Source: Rubripirellula sp. | Lineage (GTDB): Bacteria; Planctomycetota; Planctomycetia; Pirellulales; Pirellulaceae | Reading direction: 5' to 3' | Length of the DNA stretch: 64,000 nucleotides | NCBI GenBank assembly: GCA_012270065.1 | Contig: JAAXJB010000047.1 | Span: 1 to 64,000, forward strand | Made by a program: the position numbers and the translations under genes | The notes under the pieces: model-generated | Told to the model about the DNA's origin: nothing | The model's database searches: none | Seen by the model: only the letters and a program-made list of their open reading frames with translations | In this document: positions 11,122 through 20,854 of the stretch, one piece after another | Layout: each line of letters starts with the position of its first letter | Numbering within the stretch: position 1 is the stretch's first letter

Positions 11122-12402
11122 ATGAATCATCCGTTGAACAAGTGGATATTCTTTTATGCCGTTTGTGTGTTTTCTGGTTCACCGTCGACAGATGCAGTGG
11201 CGTGTGAGCCTGTTGACGTTCAGGTGCAACGCGAGTCGGTTGGTGTTCCCGTGGCGGCAAGAATCGGCAAGAAAATATTTCTGGACACTGGCTTGTCACG
11301 TCCGGCAGGACAAGGATGTATTTCCTGCCATCGGCCTGCAGAGGCATTCGCTGATCCGCGCCCTGTTTCGCCTGGTGCTGTCAATGGTCGCAAGGGCAGA
11401 CGCAATGCGCCTTCGTTGATGTATGCCGCATTGATTCCCAGTTTTGCGTACGAGGATCTGTTCACAGAAGACGGACGTGAGATTTATGCGTATGAAGGTG
11501 GTCTGTTTCATGACGGCAGAGCACGTGACCTGTTCGAACAGGTGCAGCAGCCCTTCTTCAATCCCAACGAAATGAATCTGACTGACCCCACAGAACTTGC
11601 AAGCAGACTCCGACGGGCAGCTTACGCCGCAGAGTTTGAAAAATGGATCGGGCATGAGCGTTGGAACGATGACCGTCAACTGACGTACCATGCGTTTCGT
11701 GCCCTGGTAGAGTTTCTCAAGGAACCGATGTTTCGACCATTTGATGCACGAATCGACGAGTACCTGGCAGGAAATGAAGATGCTTTGTCAGCTGCCGAAC
11801 TTCGGGGGTTGGAAGTGTTTCGAGGGGCTGGGAAGTGTGCAGACTGTCACTTTCTTGAACCAACCAGTTGGACACCTGCTTTGTTGAGCGATTTTGGTTA
11901 TGACAATCTTGGTGTCCCTTCCCAAGGCGCTAAGGATCCAGGATTGGGTGAAAGAATGGGCGTCGAGGCCATGGGGCAGTTTCGCGCACCATCCTTGCGG
12001 AACGTCGAACTGACCGGGCCGTACATGCACAACGGGGCGATTGCGACCTTGCAGGAGGTGATGGAGTTTTACAACAAGCGGGATGTGGAACTCGAACGTT
12101 GGGGGGCAACGGACTATCCCGAGACCGTCAATCGCGAAGACATGGGCAAGTTGAATCTGACAGATCAACAGGTCAAAGATCTGGTGGCGCTGATGAGCGC
12201 TTTCACCGATCAAAGTCTGCTGCAAAGGCAACCCGGCCAGATCTTTCCGGACACGCCATCTGACGTTCCCTCCACTGCGGCACGAAGACTCTTCTTTCCT
12301 GATTGGACGCAACGCTTGCATCCCGCATTTCCAGGGGTGGTCGATGAGACCCGCACTTTGACGTTGCAACCAGTCGAGCCAGCGAAACGCGGCAAAAAAT
12401 AA
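11122..12402 (+). CDS. Di-haem cytochrome c peroxidase family protein
   Basis: Member of the di-haem CcpA/MauG superfamily: c-type haem proteins outside the cytoplasm that reduce hydrogen peroxide or carry out related oxidations. Two haem-attachment motifs are present, C66-I-S-C69-H70 (GCISCHRPAEAF) and C239-A-D-C242-H243 (GKCADCHFLEP), plus the conserved RAPSLRNVELTGPYMHNG motif, which supplies distal residues in the family. The N-terminus (KWIFFYAVCVFSGSPSTDAVA) is a signal peptide. Length, 426 residues, fits the family, with a 30-40 residue basic tail of unclear role. AAGGT precedes ATG 11122 by about eight bases. It is monocistronic and may help protect or supply the local haem-motif proteins (inference). 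Confidence 0.9.
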   Translation: MNHPLNKWIFFYAVCVFSGSPSTDAVACEPVDVQVQRESVGVPVAARIGKKIFLDTGLSRPAGQGCISCHRPAEAFADPRPVSPGAVNGRKGRRNAPSLMYAALIPSFAYEDLFTEDGREIYAYEGGLFHDGRARDLFEQVQQPFFNPNEMNLTDPTELASRLRRAAYAAEFEKWIGHERWNDDRQLTYHAFRALVEFLKEPMFRPFDARIDEYLAGNEDALSAAELRGLEVFRGAGKCADCHFLEPTSWTPALLSDFGYDNLGVPSQGAKDPGLGERMGVEAMGQFRAPSLRNVELTGPYMHNGAIATLQEVMEFYNKRDVELERWGATDYPETVNREDMGKLNLTDQQVKDLVALMSAFTDQSLLQRQPGQIFPDTPSDVPSTAARRLFFPDWTQRLHPAFPGVVDETRTLTLQPVEPAKRGKK

Positions 12403-12936
12403 TGGAAATCCAGTCGTCATAGGAGCTCTGCTGCTGAAAGCTCCACCGATGTTGTGCACTTCGTTCGTGCCGGGAAATTGGAAAGAATCCCGGGGATGCT
12501 TGCCAGGATCTCGTTGATCCAGAAGCTCATGAATCCACGCACCCTATCCGGCTGCAGGGATGGTCCTTGCCGTAAAAATACCTTGTCAGGTTGACCAAGG
12601 CAGAAGACTCAAGATGCCGATAAGTACTGCAAGCGTCGATCCGCACGGCGAAGTCCCTTGTTGCGAACAGGAGCATTTGGCTTTTTCGTTCGTAAACCGT
12701 TTGCCAGTATGCAGTTGCGTGGGAATCGGGTCAGGATTAAAATAAATGGAACCTTTCAGGCATCCTAAAGAAGGGCGATTCCCACTAACCAACCGCTTTT
12801 TCTTGCCTGAAAGGGTGCCTGCCTCGGCAATGCCGGAATCTTATCGGATGCCTTCGTCGTCGTCCGTGAGACTGTTGATTTTCCAAATTTCCTGTCAGGC
12901 GTTTTACGAAACGTCCATCTTGTTGAAAGATTGAAC
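12403..12936. other. Intergenic region upstream of DUF1552 operon
   Basis: About 530 bases. The notable content is a long inverted repeat (12752-12814, listed separately). Small open frames on both strands are not convincing. The sequence just before ATG 12937 has no strong ribosome site. Confidence 0.4.
12752..12814. repeat. 11-bp perfect inverted repeat with 41-base spacer
   Basis: CCTTTCAGGCA at 12752-12762 is exactly complementary to TGCCTGAAAGG at 12804-12814. It lies 120-185 bases before the DUF1552 start. It could form an RNA stem-loop in the leader or be a paired protein-binding site; there is no T-run after it, so a terminator is less likely. Confidence 0.5.
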
Positions 12937-14256
12937 ATGCTGAATCGAAGAAAGCTTCTCAAGAGTGTTGCTACCGGTGTTGGCGCCGCATTCAGTTCAT
13001 CGATGACAGGGCAATCCCTTTTTGCATCTTCAAGCAGTGGCACCTCCGCCAAACGTGTCATTTTTTTCATGCAGAATCAGGGTTTTGATCCCAAGACTTG
13101 TATCCCCGAGGGGATGAAAGAGAGTGGGTCGCTTGCAAAGGTAAAATTGCCGGAACCGATCAGCGCGCTTGAGCCTTACAAGGAGCGTTTGCACATCATC
13201 AACGGTTTGCATGGAGTGCACACCAGTCCTTCGCATAGCGCTTTCTTCGGCGCTCTGGGTGGATACCGTGGGGGCGACGGTGTGCCACCGAGTGGACCGA
13301 CGATTGACCATGAACTTGGAAAAGTGTTGCCGGAAACGCTCTTGCCGCACCTTTGTATCGGAATGGATTCGCTTGAAAATATGAAGGCCAAGCCCACGCT
13401 GGCAACGTTGTCGGCCAGTGGTGCAGGCCAACCTATCTTCATGCATTCCAATCCAAATCATCTTTACCAGATGTTGTACGGTGGCATCTCAACTGGAAAC
13501 ATTCAACTGCAACACGAAGCACGTTCGAATCTCTTCAATCAGATTGAACGACTGGCAGCATCAAAGGGTAAGTCGTTGCCATTGAACGACCAGCGAAGGT
13601 ACGGGCAGTACGTTCAGGGGTTTGAGGATGTCAACGGTTTGAGGGAGCGATTGGACACAGTTTCTGATCATCTACGAAAGTTTGCACCTGAGGTCGATGA
13701 CCGTTACAGCAATCCCGAGTTTGAAACCGACTGGCATGACGTCCTGTTGGATCTCGGTATTTCCGCAGTTACGTCGGGAATTACAAATACGCTCACGATT
13801 GGTTCGGGACGTGGTGAGATTTTTGGTTCGTGGAAGGGTGTCGGTGTCGAACAGCAGGGTCACAACCTTGGGCATATGAATCAGGCTGGCAATCCAATTT
13901 GGGTCAAGATCCGCCAATACAACAGTCGTATGCTGGTCAGGATCATGCAGGCTCTGGAAAGTGTTCCAGAGGGGAATGGCACGATGATGGACAATACACT
14001 GATCGTTTACACCAGCAACAATGCCGACAAGCAGCATACCAATGGTGCGAATTGGCCGGTCATGCTGTTGGGTAATTGTGATGGTGCATTCAAAACCGGA
14101 TGTTTCACCCAGTTGGATGGAAAGCGTCCAATCAATGCCCTTTACACATCAATTTTGCGAGCTGCTGGCCAAAGTGTTGATCGTTTCAACATGAGCGATC
14201 AGTTGGCAAAGAAATTTGATACAGACAGTGGTCCCGTCAAAGAATTGATGATATGA
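12937..14256 (+). CDS. DUF1552 protein with Tat signal
   Basis: DUF1552 (HXXSHH) proteins are planctomycete-type exported proteins of the same broad fold as DUF1501, usually encoded beside DUF1592-type haem-motif proteins; function unproven. The N-terminus has a twin-arginine signal ([17 protein letters not shown]). The family motif region is visible as [18 protein letters not shown], and later [30 protein letters not shown] and MLLGNC. I start at ATG 12937; an in-frame TTG lies at 12931. The stop codon overlaps the start of the DUF1592 gene by four bases, so translation is probably coupled. Confidence 0.92.
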   Translation: MLNRRKLLKSVATGVGAAFSSSMTGQSLFASSSSGTSAKRVIFFMQNQGFDPKTCIPEGMKESGSLAKVKLPEPISALEPYKERLHIINGLHGVHTSPSHSAFFGALGGYRGGDGVPPSGPTIDHELGKVLPETLLPHLCIGMDSLENMKAKPTLATLSASGAGQPIFMHSNPNHLYQMLYGGISTGNIQLQHEARSNLFNQIERLAASKGKSLPLNDQRRYGQYVQGFEDVNGLRERLDTVSDHLRKFAPEVDDRYSNPEFETDWHDVLLDLGISAVTSGITNTLTIGSGRGEIFGSWKGVGVEQQGHNLGHMNQAGNPIWVKIRQYNSRMLVRIMQALESVPEGNGTMMDNTLIVYTSNNADKQHTNGANWPVMLLGNCDGAFKTGCFTQLDGKRPINALYTSILRAAGQSVDRFNMSDQLAKKFDTDSGPVKELMI

Positions 14257-16751
14257 GCAAGTTCAATGTAGTGTTGGTACTGGCTTTGTTGTGGAGTCCC
14301 TTCGCGACTGTACGGGCTGAAACCTACACGCCAGGGAAAACGGTTCAAAAAGACTTCAAGAGTTTCGCCAAGTCATTTCTGGACCAGCACTGTACCGATT
14401 GTCACGGAGCAACCGACCCGGAAGGCAATCTTTCGCTGGTTGATCTGGGCCCGGTTGATGAGATCAACTCAGCCGTATGGAAAAGTGTTTGGGCGCAAGT
14501 CACGCTCAAAGAGATGCCGCCCCGTGATGCGTCTGACGTGGGTGTTATCGAGCGGTTGGAGTTTTCTGATTGGATTGTTTCAGAGCTCAAGCGGGTCATG
14601 CGTGACAAGGGCGGATTTCGGGCTCATCTCGATCCTGATAAAGGCAACTTCGTGGATCATGAGTTGCTGTTTGGCAAGCTGCCACAGGGCATCAAGCTTG
14701 TTCCCACCTCGTCACCGGCAAGAATCTGGCGGGTGACTCCACAGGAACACATGACTCGTTTGAATGCGTTGATCAACAAGGAGCCTGACTTCAATCCGGA
14801 AAAACCAGGCCTTCGGACTCAGGGTGACGTTGTTCCAACCAATCATGGTGGAGAACTGAAACTCTATTTTGGTACCGACCGGATCATCCAGTGGCAGGGC
14901 GGCACCGTTGCCTATGCAACAGCGGTCAAGAGTGCGCCTGCCATTCTTTCTTCGGCTCGAGCGCATGGGCTCGAGAATTATCCCGATTTCTATACCGTCA
15001 ACAGTGCGGAAGCAACTCAGATTCTTGGGGTAGCGGGCGACATCATCCGTTACATGGCATGGGGGCCGCTGAGTATCGCCCAACCCTATCAGATTACTGA
15101 CGATCCAAAATCGATCGCGGACAAGATGAAGGGTGACATTCGTGGATTGCCCAGCAGCATTGTCTACAGCACGAAAGTCATGCGACCGTTGACACCGATC
15201 CAGAGTCTGTTTGAAGCCGAACAGCTTGGTGATGATGAGATCCGGAAATCGGTCAGGTTTCTGTTTGAAGCGTTATGCTTTCGGGTGCCCACCAGACAGG
15301 AAGAAGACGAGTATTTCGAAATCGTCAAACAGACGGTCGATAAAATTGGCAAGGATGAGGGATTGGTTCTGGGCCTGTCATCCATTTTTCTTGACCGGGA
15401 TGCGCTGTTCCGACCGGAACTGGTCGAGAGCGGCAAAGTTGACCAGTACGGTCGGGTGATGCTGCAGGATTGGGAATTGGGTTTGGCAGTCAATCATGCA
15501 TTGCGTTACCTGCAACCGGATGATCAGTTGCGACAGGCCATCATTGATGGGCGAATGCGAACCAAAGAAGACGTCAAACGCGAAGTCGAGCGGATGTTGT
15601 CGGATGACAGTATCCGTAAACCACGGATTCTGAGATTCTTCCGGGATTACTTTGATTACGACCTTGCGGGTTACATTTGCAAAGACACCAAAGCACTGGG
15701 TGAAACGGGAGCAGCGGCAGGCACGTCCCATTACAGGGCAATGTTCGATGCAACGGCAAGCTCGGATCGATTGATCGAATTGGTCCTTGAAGATGATCAG
15801 GAAGTACTCAAGCAGTTGCTGACCACAGGAAAGGTGGTTGCGAGCCGGGGAGACAATGTTTACTTCGGTCAACGGCGCAGCAAGGAAGAGGAACAAGCCT
15901 CGGTTGCACTTGCCAGGAAAGTTGCTGCGGAACTTGCAGCCAAAGAAGCGGCTGAAAAAGAGGCATGGTTGAAGGCCAATCCCGGTAAGAAGCCACCCAA
16001 GCCAAACAAGAAAAAGAGGGCTCCCAAGGTCAACCACAAAGTGGAGGAAGCCAAGCTCGGTGGACCCAAAATCTATGCGCGTGTCAGTCGGAGAAGTTTC
16101 GGAGCTGGAACGATGAAACCCGATCGTACGTTGTCCGAAGTGTCGTTGGATCAACGGCGCGGAATTCTCACTCACCCAACGTGGCTTGTTTCACATTCTG
16201 ACGCCATGGATAACCATGCCATCCGCCGTGGTCGGTGGATTCGTGAGCGATTACTCGGAGGAGGTATTCCAGATGTACCGATCACTGTGGATGCCATGTT
16301 GCCAGATGAGCCGGGCAAAACCCTGCGTGAGCGTATGCAGGTGACACGCGAAAACTACTGTTGGACCTGCCACAAAAAGATGGATCCGCTGGGTTTGCCC
16401 TTCGAGATGTACAACCATGCGGGTCTGTATCGAACCACAGAACTTGGACAGGATGTGAATACTGCAGGGGAGATCATCGATTCCGGTGACCCGAAACTTG
16501 ACGGTAAAGTTGCCAATGCAATTGAGCTGATTGACAGGCTGGCCGCCAGTGAACGTGCGGAACAGGTTTTTGTAAGGCATGCGTTCCGCTTCTGGATGGG
16601 GAGAAATGAGAATCTCAACGATGCTCCTGTCTTGCAGGAAGCGCATCGCGCATACAGGGATAGCGGCGGCAGCATGAAGGCTCTGATCATTTCATTGTTG
16701 ACCTCGGATGCGTTTCTCTATCGCACACGGGCAGAACAGGCCAGTGGCTGA
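14253..16751 (+). CDS. DUF1592/DUF1588/DUF1585 haem-motif protein (PSD4-PSCyt3-PSD2 type)
   Basis: Exported planctomycete protein with a signal peptide ([22 protein letters not shown]), an N-terminal haem-type motif C47-T-D-C50-H51, central PSD4-like region, and a PSCyt3 motif C703-W-T-C706-H followed by [16 protein letters not shown]. The C-terminal PSD2 region ends in [11 protein letters not shown]. Residues about 556-598 are an Ala/Lys/Glu-rich charged segment, probably a surface helix inserted into the domain. At 832 residues it is full length. It overlaps the DUF1552 stop by ATGA. The pair is thought to work together on an extracellular substrate (inference from constant co-occurrence, not shown biochemically). 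Confidence 0.92.
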   Translation: MSKFNVVLVLALLWSPFATVRAETYTPGKTVQKDFKSFAKSFLDQHCTDCHGATDPEGNLSLVDLGPVDEINSAVWKSVWAQVTLKEMPPRDASDVGVIERLEFSDWIVSELKRVMRDKGGFRAHLDPDKGNFVDHELLFGKLPQGIKLVPTSSPARIWRVTPQEHMTRLNALINKEPDFNPEKPGLRTQGDVVPTNHGGELKLYFGTDRIIQWQGGTVAYATAVKSAPAILSSARAHGLENYPDFYTVNSAEATQILGVAGDIIRYMAWGPLSIAQPYQITDDPKSIADKMKGDIRGLPSSIVYSTKVMRPLTPIQSLFEAEQLGDDEIRKSVRFLFEALCFRVPTRQEEDEYFEIVKQTVDKIGKDEGLVLGLSSIFLDRDALFRPELVESGKVDQYGRVMLQDWELGLAVNHALRYLQPDDQLRQAIIDGRMRTKEDVKREVERMLSDDSIRKPRILRFFRDYFDYDLAGYICKDTKALGETGAAAGTSHYRAMFDATASSDRLIELVLEDDQEVLKQLLTTGKVVASRGDNVYFGQRRSKEEEQASVALARKVAAELAAKEAAEKEAWLKANPGKKPPKPNKKKRAPKVNHKVEEAKLGGPKIYARVSRRSFGAGTMKPDRTLSEVSLDQRRGILTHPTWLVSHSDAMDNHAIRRGRWIRERLLGGGIPDVPITVDAMLPDEPGKTLRERMQVTRENYCWTCHKKMDPLGLPFEMYNHAGLYRTTELGQDVNTAGEIIDSGDPKLDGKVANAIELIDRLAASERAEQVFVRHAFRFWMGRNENLNDAPVLQEAHRAYRDSGGSMKALIISLLTSDAFLYRTRAEQASG

Positions 16752-16959
16752 ATCATTTGCCTGTTGGATTCGAACTCCTGTTTGGATTTGACCACCTGAT
16801 ACTGTTGGATCAGGCAGAGTCACAGAAAATTTTCACCAGTGAGCATTGTCACAGGTTGATTTTTTCTGCTGACTTCCGTCTCCACCCGGTGAGCGGATCG
16901 AAGTATCATTTTTCCCGTATTATTCACCCTGAAGGTGGGATCGAAAGAAAGAAATAGGC

Positions 16960-17145
16960 ATGCGAAAACTGTTTGTCTGCTTGATTTACATCACCGGTTT
17001 AGCTGGCTTTGTGGCAGCTGCCGCAGGGGGGTTGCGGGTATTCAATCATGGCCGCGAATTTGCCGGACAGTTTTCACTGGCGCTCGGCATGATTCTGATG
17101 TGCGGTGCATTCAGCTTGATTCGTGTGATTCAACCGCGCCAGTAG
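16960..17145 (+). CDS. Small two-helix membrane protein
   Basis: A 61-residue protein with two hydrophobic segments, about residues 4-26 (FVCLIYITGLAGFVAAAAGG) and 39-57 (FSLALGMILMCGAFSLIRVI), joined by a short polar turn and ending in basic residues. A purine-rich GAAAGAAA precedes ATG 16960 at a normal distance, supporting translation. No family recognised. It sits alone between the DUF1592 gene and the convergent FG-GAP gene. Confidence 0.6.
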   Translation: MRKLFVCLIYITGLAGFVAAAAGGLRVFNHGREFAGQFSLALGMILMCGAFSLIRVIQPRQ

Positions 17146-17327
17146 AATTGAATCACGAAACGCACCGCAACATTGATTTCCAAGGGCGGCAAGTCGGCGG
17201 TCATCACGGGATGTTGTGACGCTTTGAATTTTACCGTGTGCTGCTTCCGGCCCGTTGTCTGTTGCATCTGGATGTCGCACCAAATCTGGTGCATGAAAGA
17301 TCAGTGTTCGGAGGTCGGGTTACCGTG

Positions 17328-18524
17328 TCACCGACTCGGGTTCTCGTACCAGAAGACACCGAGGTCGTGAACTTCTTCACAGGTAATCAAATCCAGATCG
17401 CCGTCACCATCAAGATCGAGCATCTCAATTCGATCAAATTTTCTTCCTCGTTGGTCGCTGATGGCATGATCAATCCAGCCGGTTGAGCTGTTTTCTTTCC
17501 AGCTGACAGCGACCATGTCATCCTTTTCGCGTTGCGATTCAGAAGTGGTCACAAGATCCGGACGGTGGTCTCCGTTGATGTCTGCAATCGCAACCCCCTT
17601 GCCAGCTTTCAATCCGAATGGCAGAGGCAGGGTTGTTTCTTTCCAGGCATTACCCTTGTCCGCTTTGCAGCAGACCAATTCACCGTCAAGTGTTGCACAA
17701 ACGATCGTCGGAACCTTGTCAGTGGGCGAGAGTTTTCCAGTGGTAAGAAACATCACCTGTTTGTCCTTGGCACCAATGAGTTGGCGTTTCCATGTCGTCG
17801 AGGTTTGCCCGGGATTTTTAAGCCAGTAGATTCCTGCCTGTTTTCCGAAACGATCCGAATAGAGGATGTCGGAATGATTGTCTCCGTCGAGGTCAACGGA
17901 TTGAATTGACATGATCCAACTGGCTTGGGCCAGCGGGTGCAATTTCCATGCAGCTGTGTCTCTTGAGTTTTTCGGGTTTTCAAGCCATCCGATGATGGCT
18001 TCATTGTTCTTCGATCCGACCACCAGATCAACTTTGCCATCACTGTTGACGTCCATTGGAAGAGCAAACATCCATCGTCGCCCCTTTGACTCAGGAAAAG
18101 ATTCTGTTTTCCATGCCTTCTGCAGCAGAAAACTGTCTTCCGATTCGGGTGCCCAGTGAACGAATACTTCATTGATTTTTCCTTCTGCGCACGACACCAC
18201 ATCGATCGCTCCATCACCGTCGAGATCCGCGGGAACGGCATCTTCTACACCTCTGACTGATCCGACAGTGACAGAGGGCCAAGCCTCGCGGGCTTTTTCA
18301 GGACCAGGGTTCAAATAGATCGCAACGGCGCCACCTTCCTCCCAGCCTGTGGTGATGTCCAAACGGCCGTCGTGGTTGACATCCAGCAGACGAACACCGT
18401 CAGCCCCCCGTTTTCCGGCGACCCGATTACTGGAATCGATGGTGTGTCTGTTCCATGTTTGGGCGACCAGACTGCCTGAGGAAGCAAAAATACCAAGGCA
18501 AAGCAAAACACATGAAAGTCGCAT
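17328..18524 (-). CDS. Secreted FG-GAP/VCBS-repeat beta-propeller protein
   Basis: Exported repeat protein (signal peptide MRLSCVLLCLGIFASSGSLVA then QTWNRHTID). At least six repeats carry a calcium-binding-like D-x-D/N-x-D-G pattern: DVNHDGRLDI, DLDGDGAIDV, DVNSDGKVDL, DLDGDNHSDI, DINGDHRPDL, DLDGDGDLDL. This is the VCBS/FG-GAP pattern that forms integrin-like beta-propellers, usually used for binding rather than catalysis. It ends in FWYENPSR. Length 398 is typical of the stand-alone planctomycete form. The start is supported by an unusually long Shine-Dalgarno match (listed separately). It converges on the small membrane protein and is divergent from the second sulfatase. Confidence 0.88.
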   Translation of the reverse strand: MRLSCVLLCLGIFASSGSLVAQTWNRHTIDSSNRVAGKRGADGVRLLDVNHDGRLDITTGWEEGGAVAIYLNPGPEKAREAWPSVTVGSVRGVEDAVPADLDGDGAIDVVSCAEGKINEVFVHWAPESEDSFLLQKAWKTESFPESKGRRWMFALPMDVNSDGKVDLVVGSKNNEAIIGWLENPKNSRDTAAWKLHPLAQASWIMSIQSVDLDGDNHSDILYSDRFGKQAGIYWLKNPGQTSTTWKRQLIGAKDKQVMFLTTGKLSPTDKVPTIVCATLDGELVCCKADKGNAWKETTLPLPFGLKAGKGVAIADINGDHRPDLVTTSESQREKDDMVAVSWKENSSTGWIDHAISDQRGRKFDRIEMLDLDGDGDLDLITCEEVHDLGVFWYENPSR

Positions 18525-18528
18525 GGGT

Positions 18529-18536
18529 GATCACCT
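18529..18536 (-). promoter_or_regulatory. Extended Shine-Dalgarno, AGGTGATC
   Basis: AGGTGATC directly upstream of ATG 18524 can pair over eight bases with the conserved 16S rRNA 3' end (GATCACCT). The gene for the beta-lactamase-like protein at 36959 has a related AAGGGTGATC site. Most genes in the window lack such a site. Confidence 0.6.
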
Positions 18537-18721
18537 TTCTGACGCGATTAATATCGGAATCAAGTGAGCATCATAGGGAAATCAACTTGAGTTGTGAAAT
18601 CAGTTATAACGTCCAATCGTGATACCATCACGTTGTTGAGATTGCTGGTGTGCGGCCGTGTCGGCAAGAAGGTAGGCCGACCGTCTGGTGCATCATTTGC
18701 CGCGAGTCATCAAAGTGGTGC

Positions 18722-18819
18722 CGAGCAGTTCAGAGCCAGAGCAGGGCAGAGCAGGGCAGGGCCGAGCAGAGCAGGGCCGAGCAGAGCCAGAGCAGGGCAG
18801 AGCAGGGCAGAGCAGGGTG
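18722..18819 (+). repeat. 5/10-bp GAGCA-GGGCA tandem repeat
   Basis: About 95 bases made almost entirely of the pentamers GAGCA, GGGCA, GAGCC and GGGCC, with clear decamers GAGCAGGGCA. Occasional six-base units (GAGCCA) break the period, so it is not a coding repeat. It lies between the divergent FG-GAP and sulfatase genes, ending about 95 bases before the sulfatase ATG. It is a purine-rich minisatellite; function unknown. Confidence 0.9.
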
Positions 18820-18913
18820 GTGAATTACCATGCAAAGGAGACTATTCAGGATTGTTTGAGTTTGTCCTGAATCGTTTGAATGTCGTTTGAACTCTTTCCC
18901 AGGTGAGTTTTCA

Positions 18914-20464
18914 ATGTTGATGAACATTTTGCGAACCGTTTCTCTGGCGATTGCGGTCTGCTTTGGTATGCCAGTGATGGCGGCCAGCGTACCCAATGTT
19001 GTTTTGATCTATGCCGATGATCTCGGTTACGGAGATGTTCAATGTTACAACCCGGCACGGGGAAAAATAAAGACACCTCACATTGATCGATTGGCCACGG
19101 AGGGGATGCGATTCATGGATGCGCATTCTTCCTCCGGTGTTTGTTCACCTTCACGCTATACCATTTTGACCGGGCGTTATCACTGGAGATCGCGATTGCA
19201 ATCAGGCATTGTCGGGTTGTGGGGCGAACCACTGATTGGCCCGAAACGACTTACGATTGGTGGTCTGGCCAAGCAGCATGGTTATGACACGATCGCGATC
19301 GGTAAATGGCATTTGGGCTGGTCTTGGCCAATCCCGGAGGGACGCGCCCGGCAATTCAAGGCTGGGCCGGGTAAGGGTGAAGTCCATCAGGAAACGCGGG
19401 CTGTTTGGCAGGAGGTTTTTTCGAAACCGATCAAGGGCGGTCCGACCGCGGTGGGATTCGACCAGTATTTTGGGACGGATGTTCCCAATTGGCCTCCTTA
19501 TTGTTTCATTGAAAACGACCGCACGCTGGGAATTCCGACCGAGTATCTGTCGCAAACATTGATTGGCAACAACCAGGCAAGTAAGCAAGGGCCTGCGTTG
19601 AAGGATTGGACTTTGGAGCCGATTCTTCCCACCCTCGCAACTCGGGCAGTGGCATTCATCCAGTCACGTTCTGAAACCGAGACACCGTTTCTGCTGTACA
19701 TGCCTTTGACTTCACCGCACACACCCTTGTCCGTGAATGAAGAGTGGAAAGGTAAAAGCGGATTGGGACTTTACGCCGATTTTGTGATGGAAACTGATCA
19801 CATTGTGGGGCAGGTCACGAAGGCATTGGAGAATGCTGGTCTCGCTGAAAATACCCTGGTCATTTTCACGAGCGATAATGGTTGTGCTCCCTATATCGGA
19901 GTTGCAAATCTGGAAAAGCAAGGTCATTATCCAAGTGGACCGCTGCGTGGTTACAAGGCTGACGCATGGGAAGGTGGACATCGCGTCCCTTTCATTGTTC
20001 GATGGCCGGGTGAAGTGGCGGCAGGGAGCGTTTGCCATCAGTTGGTTCATCAAGCTGATGTCATGGCAACCTTGGCTGAGATCACTGGTGCGACTTTGCC
20101 ACCGGATCAGGGAGAGGACAGTTTCAGCATTCTTTCACTATTGCATGGCAATGATAAACCAGTTCGAACAACTTCGATCAGTTGTTCGATACGGGGTGTT
20201 CCCAGTTTGCGCGAAGGGTCATGGAAATACATTGCTGCACCTGGATCTGGGGGCTGGGGAAAGGGCGGAAATCAAAGTCAGCCAGTACAACTCTATGATC
20301 TGGATAATGATCTCGGCGAGAAAAACAATCTGGCTGACAAATCTCCCGAGCAGCTTGAACACATGAAGGATTTATTGGAGAAACTGATCATCAGGGGAAG
20401 AAGTACGCCCGGACCCGGGCAACCCAATGATGTGCGTGTACGGCGCTATCCGGCTAAGCAGTAG
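18914..20464 (+). CDS. Secreted sulfatase
   Basis: Second arylsulfatase-type enzyme. After the signal peptide (ILRTVSLAIAVCFGMPVMAAS) comes PNVVLIYADDLGYGDVQCYN with the metal-binding Asp pair, then the formylglycine motif C-S-P-S-R (Cys about 77 residues after the start), HWRSRLQ, GKWHLGW, and the C-terminal LYDLDNDLGEKNNLAD typical of family ends. Full length (about 516 residues). AGGTGA at 18901-18906 sits eight bases before ATG 18914, which decides the start; ATG 18920 is the next possible. It precedes, after a 390-base gap, the second PSCyt/DUF1553 + DUF1501 pair. Sulfatase plus DUF1553 neighbours suggests use of a sulfated polymer (inference). Confidence 0.94.
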   Translation: MLMNILRTVSLAIAVCFGMPVMAASVPNVVLIYADDLGYGDVQCYNPARGKIKTPHIDRLATEGMRFMDAHSSSGVCSPSRYTILTGRYHWRSRLQSGIVGLWGEPLIGPKRLTIGGLAKQHGYDTIAIGKWHLGWSWPIPEGRARQFKAGPGKGEVHQETRAVWQEVFSKPIKGGPTAVGFDQYFGTDVPNWPPYCFIENDRTLGIPTEYLSQTLIGNNQASKQGPALKDWTLEPILPTLATRAVAFIQSRSETETPFLLYMPLTSPHTPLSVNEEWKGKSGLGLYADFVMETDHIVGQVTKALENAGLAENTLVIFTSDNGCAPYIGVANLEKQGHYPSGPLRGYKADAWEGGHRVPFIVRWPGEVAAGSVCHQLVHQADVMATLAEITGATLPPDQGEDSFSILSLLHGNDKPVRTTSISCSIRGVPSLREGSWKYIAAPGSGGWGKGGNQSQPVQLYDLDNDLGEKNNLADKSPEQLEHMKDLLEKLIIRGRSTPGPGQPNDVRVRRYPAKQ

Positions 20465-20854
20465 ATGTCAATGGAACGACAGAGACAAATGCGTCACCTG
20501 ACAGCGAGCTGCTTTTATCATCCTGCATTCATCATTACTGCATCAACGAGACGCTGTGCCCCGAAGCTCGGAGCATCTCGCATGACCACCATTGATGCCA
20601 TGTGCAGGCGTGGTCAATTGCGAGCATGAGGCCCACATCACCCAATTCATGTGAATGACAGAGGCACTGATCAAAAGATGCTCAGAATTTCCAGTGGTGG
20701 CCACACGGCAAACGTTACAGATGCAGGAAATCATGCACTTCGGGAGAAAAATGGGACGATGGGCGCGGGAACGGGGGTAACCTGTCGGTTATCATGACAC
20801 TGAGTACCGTTTTCGGTAGTTGCTTCCCACCAACCATTTGCACCCTCCTCCCTC
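20465..20854. other. Intergenic region without recognised content
   Basis: 390 bases between the sulfatase and the PSCyt/DUF1553 gene. Both strands have only short, unconvincing open frames; I see no terminator hairpin with a T-run, repeat or RNA gene. Confidence 0.35.
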
